From positions 9,562,017 through 9,626,016 of the forward strand of contig NC_088307.1 of the NCBI RefSeq assembly GCF_032854445.1: DNA of 64,000 nt, given 5' to 3'. The translations under genes and the position numbers were made by a program. This document shows, in pieces, positions 55,896 to 64,000 of the stretch. The notes under the pieces are model-generated. The model did not search any database and was not told where the DNA came from. It worked only from the letters and a program-made list of their open reading frames with translations. The DNA is from Liolophura sinensis (taxonomy: Eukaryota > Mollusca > Polyplacophora > Chitonida > Chitonidae). How positions within the stretch are numbered: position 1 is the first letter of the stretch; the number at the start of each line of letters is the position of its first letter.

Positions 55896-56511
55896 AAGCT
55901 TGCTCTATGGGTGAAAATCTGTTCTACATGTGAGAAAGTAGACCCTTTATGAAAGTGACCACCAATTAATAAATGAAACATTGTTGAATACAGGTAAGGC
56001 AAATAAAAAAGTTATATAAAATAAATGAATAAATGTGTAAATGTGTGAATTTATTTTCAGACTTGCCTGTAATGAAGAAGGAGAACAGAAACATGAGGGT
56101 ATTTTTAAGCAGGTATTGACTTTTCTGTTTTTGTTGACAAAACTTGCTCTTTTGTTGTAGGTTGAATGGTTGTAAAGGTGAAATGTCACTTTTCTTCACT
56201 GATAAAAGGTCATATCTCACTGGCTGAGTTAGATATCATGTGTGTTTGTTATTACACACCCTGATGCCATGACGTCAAAAGAGAAACATTTTGTTCAATG
56301 ATCTTCCAGTCCGAGCTCAGCGGAATGATGCCATAATACAAGTTCAGTTAACTTTAACGCTCTTAAGTCACACAAGAAGACACGATATCATACAAGACGT
56401 CATGTACGACGTCACGCTATATACGAGAGTCTGTGAAGAACAGCTAAAACATTGCTTAAATTTGTTCAAATACACAAAATCATGATATTGTCAAAATATA
56501 AATAATAAATA
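55896..56511. other. intergenic DNA, nothing recognised
   Basis: AT-rich sequence without convincing coding or repeat features. Confidence 0.4.
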
Positions 56512-56635
56512 GGATATTGCATAGTGAAGGTTGAATACCATAAATATTATTGGCTTTGCGTGTCATGGGTTATCATTTTCAACTCTTACTCAAAAAATAT
56601 CTATGATATTCAACCTTCACTGTGCAATATCCTGT
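56512..56635. mobile_element. hairpin element with ~38-bp inverted repeats (MITE-like)
   Basis: AGGATATTGCATAGTGAAGG at the left and CCTTCACTGTGCAATATCCT at the right form inverted repeats of about 38 bases with roughly four mismatches, around a ~46-base loop. No clear target duplication. Confidence 0.75.
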
Positions 56636-57265
56636 AATATATCAAGTTCATCAGAGTGATGAGAAATTTAAAGGTATGCAATGTATTAAATTCCTTTTAG
56701 AAACATTGTACAACAACATGGAACTGGATCAAGTACAACAAATAAATCATTTATGTGTCAGACATTACAAATACTTGAAAAATTCATTGTTACCTTTGGG
56801 ATGACCTATTCTCAATGTGCAGTCATCATTTTTATTTTGAGCTCTTAATAGCAAGTGCGTGATCAGACATTTTGACCCCTGCCTTGTGGCTACATGTTTG
56901 TATATCCAGTGAGTGTTTTCTTCGCCATCTCCAAATACTATACTTAACCTTAAAATTTGCCCCAAAATGTGAATTTTTAGATTTAAATAAAGGTCCGACT
57001 CAGAATAACGTAAAATTAGTTACTTTGTTTTGGATGCAGTTTTAGATGATATGCACAGGCATAAAGTTTTGTTCCAGGTGGCTAACTTCAAACTTAACTG
57101 TTAAAAATTTGGAAAGCAAATAACAACTGATTTCTTCAGAGCAGGTGGTTGCTAATGTAATACAGAGTTAGGTTAAGGAATTTTGAGACTATTTTGGGAA
57201 ACTTAAGACTATTTCCTCATCATCAATTTCCATATCGATAATATGTTCTACAGCGAATTGTCTAG
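56636..57265. other. intergenic DNA, nothing recognised
   Basis: No supported gene; the small frames at 56622-56965 overlap on both strands. Confidence 0.4.
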
Positions 57266-57269
57266 GGTA

Positions 57270-57385
57270 GGTAAACATATGGACATTTGTAGCAGATCTA
57301 AACATATGGAGGTTTGTAGCAGATCTAAACATATGGAAGTTTGTAGCAGATCTAAACATATGGAGGTTTGTAGCAGATCTAAGTT
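57270..57385. repeat. 27-bp tandem repeat, ~4 copies
   Basis: Copies of GTAGCAGATCTAAACATATG plus GAGGTTT. Confidence 0.88.
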
Positions 57386-58340
57386 CAAATTTGAAAAATA
57401 AATTAATCAAAGCAAGTTTTTTCCAGTCTTCACTAATGTAACCAAATAACAATTAAGGTGTCACTATAAAACATGACTTTGACACTCGGTTTTAAAATCT
57501 TTCTGTTTTTTAGTGATCGGTCCTGCAGGATGAAGATGGACTGTCATATCTTCATGCCACATGCCACTAATTGTGAAACAAGTTTCCCAGGAGTCACATG
57601 AAAATCTAGGTAGGTTTGTTCACATTTAGTCTTTAATGTCCAGTCATTAAAACTACAGATCATGCGGTTTAGCAAAAATCAGGGTGGGTGAAACTCTGAG
57701 ATGCCCCTCACATAAGATATTGTAAATACCCCTAATGATGGCATAAGTGCTGAAATATAGAAAAACAAAATAACAGAGGTTCTAAGAGTTTGTGTAGGTG
57801 CCATTGACGTAGACTTACATTACTTGAAAATCATTTGTCTTTGGCAAGTGGGATTTGCAAGTGTGCCACTCACAGTGTGGGAAAATGCCTGTAACTCATG
57901 GCAAAGGTCAATGGGTTACCTGGAGTGGGACACCTTTTTTTGCAAACTATCATACCCTAAATAACTTAAAATTTTGCCTGCAAAAGTGCATTTTAAACAC
58001 AAATAAATTTCACAAAATATTATATGCGGTGCTGAAACTTACAATTTTCCAGTAGAATATCATCCCATCTTCCAAGCAAACCTCAAAACACCTTTCAAAA
58101 ATCAATAGAATTCAGGAAAAATGGGCAAATTAGTCATTGACGAAATTTATGGTCTTTTAGAGTACATGTATTTGTTAAAAATTCACGAGTAAGAAATGAA
58201 ACAACAATCAAATCAATAAATTAATCTTTTAGATGTTTTTTAATTCAGTAGTAAGACCAGCCGATTAAGACCTGCTTGTACATGTACAAGTTACTTGTAC
58301 ACCATACTGGTTACCCTCTGTGTTCTCTGGCCAATCTCCG
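57386..58340. other. intergenic DNA, nothing recognised
   Basis: A splice-like interval at about 57512-57608 has an acceptor (TTTTTTAG) and a donor (CTAG|GTAGGT) on the plus strand but stops in all useful frames. Confidence 0.35.
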
Positions 58341-58431
58341 TTTTCCACCCACCATAATGCTGGCCGCCGTCGTAGAAGTGAAATATTCCTGAGTACGGCG
58401 TAAAACACCAATCAAATAAATAAATAAATAT
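58341..58431 (+). mobile_element. SINE family 1, 3' fragment
   Basis: TTTTCCACCCACCATAATGC through GCCGCCGTCGTAGAAGTGAA to ACACCAATCAAATAAATAAA. Confidence 0.85.
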
Positions 58432-60180
58432 TTGGCAAATCAAACCAGAAGTGGAAGAAATTATGCCATAGTATTTTGTGGATTTTTTGCTTATTTTTTT
58501 TCTAATGTGATTACCATATAAGAGTTTGTATAGTAATTAAGCCAGATGATGCGAACCATTGAGGCTATCAAGGGTGAAATGTACCGAAACTTATTAGAAA
58601 TATATTGACTTCAGAAGAAATGTTCCTGGAACATCTGATAAAAACTTGTCAGATTCGAAGATATATGTTGTGTCGCAGTATAAGCAAGTACATGATATGA
58701 AACTTCTGTTAATACCTGGAGAAAGGAATGCATTTTTCAAAACAAAATTGCTTCCAAAATTGTTACATGTTATTCAATAAAATTTTTAATTACATGATCC
58801 TACCCAAAATCATGTATATAGAGTTATATGCAAAAAAAAAAAAATTTTCCACATGGGTGGAATTTTATTTTGGGCTAGGAAAATGTATTCTTATTCTAAG
58901 GACAGGAGTTTTTGTGTTGCTGAAAGACATTTCATGTCACAGATCCGTACTATGGAATTGTCAAATTATACCCTGTATGTGTGTTAATATTGTCTGTACA
59001 CTTTGCTAGTGGGGGAACCCATATTTACATATACAAGTGTATATATCATTATATGCTTATATATACTCGGAGGCCTGAAATACTGGTGTGACTGTGCTCC
59101 AGATTTATCAATGCCATATGTTGGGTTGAAGTACTTTAATTGCTACTATAATGATTTAGAGTTCTTGCTTTATGTATGAAACCAAAGAAGTTCTATAATT
59201 GAGTGAGAAATTCCCTAGTATGACACTACAGAAAACAGTGAAATAAATAAATTGCACGAGGTCAGATACTGCTGGAGAATAATAACATGTGCACGTAGAT
59301 GTTGTTTATTGTTTTCAACAGGGATGTATTAATTCCATTTGTCAGATCATTAAACTCTAAACTTCCTGTCATCTAAATGGAGTAAATGTTTCCCATGTTG
59401 CAAATTACACAAAAGGAAAGCTCAGTTTTACTAAGTTTCTATGAAGTGTTATTCTGTGTCAGGTATCCCTTTTGCTTGCCCATAACAATTAAGTGTCCAG
59501 CATCTTACTATAAATTATAGTACAGACCTCCCGCACCCCTTTTTACTGTCAGAAGACTTGTCATGCACAACTTTCAGCATTATTCTCCAACCCCTTCCTG
59601 CCCCCCTTTTGCTATCCCCATTTGAGCCCCTAGATCCTGGGATGTCTTGAGGGTTTCAAGGCCAAAGTCCCCTTGTTTTAACCCTGCACCCCCACATGCT
59701 TCTGCTTAACCCAAGGACATTTGTCTCAAGAGTAGGCAGCTTTAATCATTTTCATCTGTCCCCTGGCATCACCATAAGCACTGGGAATTACATTGGTTTC
59801 CCTTGCCCATTTAGTACATAAGCATCTGTCTGCCCTCTAGGGTGGTGCTTGGTTGGGGTGAAACACTGGGCTGTACTGTGTATATATGTGTTTATAAAGT
59901 CTCTGGGTAACAAGTGGATAAGAATAGATGAACCTGGTATAGTATTTATATGTTTGCAAATAACTTTTTGAGCAATGCCATAAAGTAGAAGCAGTTTCAA
60001 AATGCATTCAATCCAACTTGTGTTTCTGAAGATTCTGCATATTATTTACATTTAGTTGAATTTTTGTATACCATAGACAAGACGGGATTTCATTCCTGAG
60101 AGTGTCTTTGCAAGCTTGTGTCGTCAGTGCATACATGGGCGTTTACATTTGCTTTGTGGTATAATATAAGAATCATCACT
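58432..60180. other. intergenic DNA, nothing recognised
   Basis: AT-rich, with an A-run near 58834. I found no gene. Confidence 0.4.
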
Positions 60181-60182
60181 AT

Positions 60183-60965
60183 TGTGAATATACTGAAACC
60201 AGTGAATATACTGAGACCAGTAAATGTACCAATACCAGTAAATATATCCAAACCAGTAAATATACCAATACCAGCAATTACAACAGACACTAGTGAATAT
60301 AACATCAAGGACTGAATATATTTACTCACACCAATGTGTGAATATAACTGACATTAGTGATAATAACTTACATCAGTGAGTATACAAGTAACTGATATCT
60401 GGAAGGGAATATAACTGACATTAGTCATAATGACTTCCAGCAGTGAATATACAAGTAACTGATATCTGGAAGGGAATATAACTGACATTAGTGATAATAA
60501 CTTACATCAGTGAGTATACAAGTAACTGATATCTGGAAGGGAATATAACTGACATTAGCGATAATAACTTACATCAGTGAGTATACAAGTAACTGATATC
60601 TGGAAGGGAATATAACTGACATTAGTCATAATGACTTCCAGCAGTGAATATACAAGTAACTGACATCAGGAAGTGAATATAACTTACACTGACTCCAGTG
60701 AATACACTGACACTAGGAAGAGAATACACTTACACCAGGGTTGAATGTACTGACACCAGGGAGAGAATACACTGACACCAGGGAGTGAATACACTGACAC
60801 CAGGGAGTGAATACACTGACACCAGGGAGAGAATACACTTACACCAGAGAGTGAATATACTGACACCAGGGAGTGAATACACTTACGTCAGTGAGTGAAT
60901 ACACCTACTCTAGAAAGTGAATACAGTGATGACAAGGAGTGAATATACTGATGCAAGTGAATATT
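60183..60965. repeat. compound minisatellite
   Basis: Three parts: ~18-24-base units GTGAATATACTGAGACCA (60183-60300); ~67-base units with TATAACTGACATTAGTGATA and AGTAACTGATATCTGGAAGG (60330-60690); ~22-base units TACACTGACACCAGGGAGTG (60690-60965). The shared AATATAACTGAC/ACACTGACACCAG cores suggest one origin. Confidence 0.88.
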
Positions 60966-62264
60966 CTGAAACTGATGCCAGTGAATATACTTACTCTTAA
61001 ATATACATGTAAATACATGTAAATATATGCTGCTGAAATTTAGTGTGATTTCCAAGCTATGTATTCGATATGAAATTTTAATAAAAATACTAGATAACTT
61101 AGCAGGAGATATACTCTGAATATGTGCAAACTTCTGAAGCAAAGTGAAAATTGGTGGTGAAAATAAAAAGATATATGTAGATGAGGAAAAGCTCAACAAA
61201 TGCTGTATGTTTGGGTATTACATGAACACATATTATATTTTGGTTAGGTTCCTTTCTCCTCAGTCCAACTTTCCTGAGCTTAAAGAATGTACATACATGC
61301 ATGTATATGTACATACCAACATGGTGAAACCTCACCAGCCAATGGCCATGTGTTTATAGTTTTGCCCAAAGAAAGACCCTTACACCATATGTGGCAATGG
61401 TTAATTGTAAAATGGAAGGGTTTGTGTGCTTGAAGTTATACACAGACATGACCTTTGTCCTGTTGTTAACACTTTGCCTACAGCTACTGTCATGGTGGGA
61501 TGTCCTTTGTGGTTTTGGCCCTCTGTACCTACATGTACAGTAGATTCTCTAGTTTCTCAAAGCTATATGTACATGTATATTCAGGCATTAAAAGAAGCAA
61601 ATTTGCAAAAGTCTCTGGCTTATTCAGCTAAATTAATGGTTGTTGTTGCCCCAGTCAAAATTAAGGCAAGAGCGACTCATATTCTTCTGTACAGCATTAA
61701 ACTACGGACAACCAAATTAACTGAAAGCCTTTCTTAGAGAGCAAACCTTAACCACAGCCTTTGACAAATTCCCTGTCTGCATGCAGATGGTGTCTGCAGT
61801 GATCTGTCATTTGAAAAATCTCTGGATTCAGATCTTGAGGTGATTCATGATCCAGATCCAGGGATCCAAATTTTAATGAAGTGATCCATATATAGCCAAT
61901 CAAATTCAATTAAAGCATAGTTGAAGGTAATGTCTTTACATTACACCTGGCGGCCATAACATAAGCTAGAAATGTGTTTTTTTTTTTAATTTATGTCTCA
62001 TTTTGACAATGGATGAAACTTTTTTTTTTTTAAAGAGGATTATGGCAGAATTAAGAGTTGTAAGGTAATGGTGAGTGTATATATAACAACTCTGTAGGGT
62101 CCCCTTCCTGTCTAGACCTGGGTCTATCATCTGTTAAGTATTCAGAGGAGAAAAGTCTAAAACAAGAGAAACACAACATTCCTGGACCATTTAACCTAAA
62201 CTCCGCATGAGCCTGTATCATGCACATGGTATGCTCTATAGCTGGATTTCTTGTGGAGGCTAAG
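60966..62264. other. intergenic DNA, nothing recognised
   Basis: AT-rich sequence; the 103-codon frame at 61426-61737 has no motif or splice signals that I recognise. Confidence 0.4.
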
Positions 62265-62417
62265 CGACCGTGTGTGGGAGAGTCTGACAGCAACCTGCTG
62301 ATGGTCATGAGTTTCCCTTGGGCTCGGCCCTGTTTTCTCCCACCATAATGCTGGCCGTCATCACTATAAGTGAAATATTCTTGAGTATGGCATAAAATAC
62401 CGATCAAATAAATACAA
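62265..62417 (+). mobile_element. SINE family 1, 3' half
   Basis: GTGTGGGAGAGTCTGACAGC, CATAATGCTGGCCGTCATCA and AATATTCTTGAGTATGGC with an AAATAAATA tail. Confidence 0.82.
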
Positions 62418-62539
62418 AAGTATTGACGCTAAGCGATATTTGGAGGAAAGCATTCTGTCATTTATGAGGCTGAACTTCTTTGCTGCCTTAATTGTTACAT
62501 CTACATTAAGTTACTTAAGGCGCCTTGCTGGTTTGAAGG

Positions 62540-62760
62540 TTATTTATTTATTTATTTGACTTGGTTTTAAAGACATTCTAAAGGGGATTTTGCACTTATG
62601 CAACTTCAGTCAAGTTTATAGGTGAAGAAAACTGAGAAACTGCCCTTCATCACAAACATGCCAATTCTGCATCCTGACTTAGAGGGACTCCATACAGCCT
62701 GTGACTTTATTGGTCCATGCAGTGACACAGTGCTATCCATAAATAGGTCAGCAGTACAGT
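62540..62760 (-). mobile_element. probable SINE family 3 copy
   Basis: Starts TTTATTTATTTATTTGACTT and contains CAAGTTTATAGGTGAAGAAA, as in the 20.1-kb copy (CAAGTTTATGGGTTGAGAAA). Confidence 0.5.
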
Positions 62761-62785
62761 GTTAAAGCTAACTTCAAACAGACAG

Positions 62786-63055
62786 GGGGCCTCCGTGGCT
62801 CAGTCGGTTAGCGCTAGCGCAGCGTAATGACCCAGGAGCCTCTCACCAATGCAGTCGCTGTGAGTTCAAGTCCAGCTCATGCTGCCTTCCTCTCCGGCCG
62901 TAAGTGGGAAGGTCTGCCAGCAACCTGCAGATGGTCGTGGGTTTCCCCCGGGCTGTGCCCGGTTTCCACCCACCATAATGCTGGCCGCCGTCGTATAAGT
63001 GAAATATTCTTGAGTACGGCGTAATACACCAATCAAAAAAAAAAAAAAAAAAAAA
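62786..63055 (+). mobile_element. tRNA-derived SINE family 1, full length and young
   Basis: GGGGCCTCCGTGGCTCAGTC, box B GAGTTCAAGTCCAGC, complete body and poly(A). Perfect 12-base target duplication TCAAACAGACAG at 62774-62785 and 63056-63067. Confidence 0.95.
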
Positions 63056-63321
63056 TCAAACAGACAGTCATGGTGTCAATGACTTGTATAGTTTGAAAGT
63101 AACTTCTCCCCACCCATAAAAATAAAATTATTAAATTTAAAAAAAAGATGCCCCCCCCCCCACCCATCCCCCTGGGACAAGAACTCTTCTTCCCAAAAAA
63201 ACCCCCAGAAAACAAACAAAACAAAACACATGGTGTTATTTGTAGCTCGGGAACTGACTTCCTCTAGTGGATGTAATCATCATAGGTAGGCTTAAAATTC
63301 TGTCCTTGTTTGAGTAGAGGC

Positions 63322-63878
63322 CTGGCCTCCGTGATCTAGTGATTAATGACCAAAGAACTGCTCACAACTGTGGTCGCTGATAGTTAATAATAATAGTAAT
63401 ACTGGCTTTATTTCAAGAGTGTAAAATACAATGCGTACTACAATCCGTATACTCAGTCAGCAGTGGGTTGATCTACCCTGAGGCCCTCAGACACAAACAA
63501 ATTTGAAACTATATGTTATATTACATATGCATTGGAAAACATGACAATTTGAATTGTGTAAACCAGTTGCAACAAGATTTTGACAACAATATATATATAT
63601 AGATATACAGTGGCATATTAAATCAACACAAAATACTTAAACAGAGAAATAATAATAAAAGCAAGTGGGAATTTTGCCACCATAACTATCCTAAGTTCAA
63701 GCCCAGTTTATGCTGGCTTCCTCCCTGTTTGTACGTGGAAAAATCTGCCAAAAACCTGTGGATTGCTTGTGGGCTGTGGCTCTGCTTGATTTCCTTCCAC
63801 AACCCCACCATAATGCTGGCCACAGTCATAGTGAAATATTCTTCACTACGGCGTAAAACTTTAATCAGATGAATAAAT
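63322..63878 (+). mobile_element. SINE family 1 split by an insertion
   Basis: The head is at 63322-63378 (GGCCTCCGTGATCTAGTGAT to GTGGTCGCT) and the rest at 63694-63878 (TTCAAGCCCAGTTTATGCTG to GCGTAAAACTTTAATCAGATG). About 310 bases are inserted just before box B. Confidence 0.82.
63379..63690 (-). mobile_element. insertion nested in a SINE, unidentified
   Basis: The insert begins GATAGTTA and ends TAACTATC, an 8-base inverted repeat. On the minus strand it ends GAAATAAAGCCAGTATTACT plus ATTATTATT, like the microsatellite tail of some non-LTR elements. The two clues point to different element types, so it is left unnamed. Confidence 0.45.
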
Positions 63879-64000
63879 TAATCAGAGGGTCATCAGTGAG
63901 AAATTAAGGCCTAATAGCTACAAACAGAAACAGTTATGGTGTGAATAACTTGTAAGGTGTAAAACAATGTCCCTCTATCCGAAAAACAAATGAACAAAAG

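Noticed and set aside
57512-57608. Plus-strand interval with good acceptor and donor sequences
   Set aside because: All three frames contain stops or lack a partner exon; joining to the small frame at 55032 gives an early stop. It could be a noncoding exon but nothing supports it.
61426-61737. 103-codon open frame
   Set aside because: No recognisable domain, no neighbouring exon signals.

Overview
The window looks like nuclear DNA of an animal, most likely a lophotrochozoan such as a bivalve or other mollusc. It is AT-rich, has long introns with GT/AG boundaries, many tRNA-derived SINEs with (TTTA)n or poly(A) tails, a Tc1-type transposon, a DIRS-like retroelement remnant, a LINE remnant and very abundant minisatellites. 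The taxon is an inference from repeat style, not from a marker gene. There are no bacterial-type operons, rRNA genes, genuine tRNA genes or CRISPR arrays.

One gene dominates. It lies on the minus strand, with start codon at 54655 and stop codon ending at 12874, in 22 coding exons that I assembled by reading splice sites and phases. It encodes an M16 zinc metallopeptidase of about 998 residues, resembling the nematode protein C05D11.1. It has an inverted zinc motif HTLEH (residues 60-64), a probable third zinc ligand Glu153 in GVVYCEMQ, and a C-terminal M16 half. All junction phases agree except in exon 16, where one extra base breaks the frame. That base is either an assembly error or a real lesion.

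The introns are the striking part. Many exon/intron junctions of this gene are abutted by a tandem array. In several cases the repeat unit contains the exon end plus the splice site: exon 15 (80-bp unit), exon 19 (96-bp unit), exon 5 (array bounded by a decoy donor) and exon 13 (57-bp unit). Exon 7 and the start of exon 4 also have degenerate second copies. This suggests that minisatellites here repeatedly started at splice junctions and produced many decoy splice sites.

Layout: 1-5 kb holds SINEs and two candidate minus-strand exons of a neighbouring membrane protein (possibly SRP receptor beta-like). 5.8-6.8 kb holds two minisatellites. 7-12.8 kb is mostly unassigned sequence plus a SINE, probably including the 3' flank of the protease gene. 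12.9-54.7 kb is the protease gene, whose introns carry a LINE remnant (13.8-14.5 kb), a Tc1-like element (27.4-29.1 kb), a DIRS-like remnant (36.1-38.9 kb), a 2.09-kb tandem duplication with palindromic 42-bp arrays (41.2-44.9 kb) and many SINEs. 55-64 kb is upstream intergenic DNA with minisatellites, a hairpin element and SINEs, and no gene I can support.
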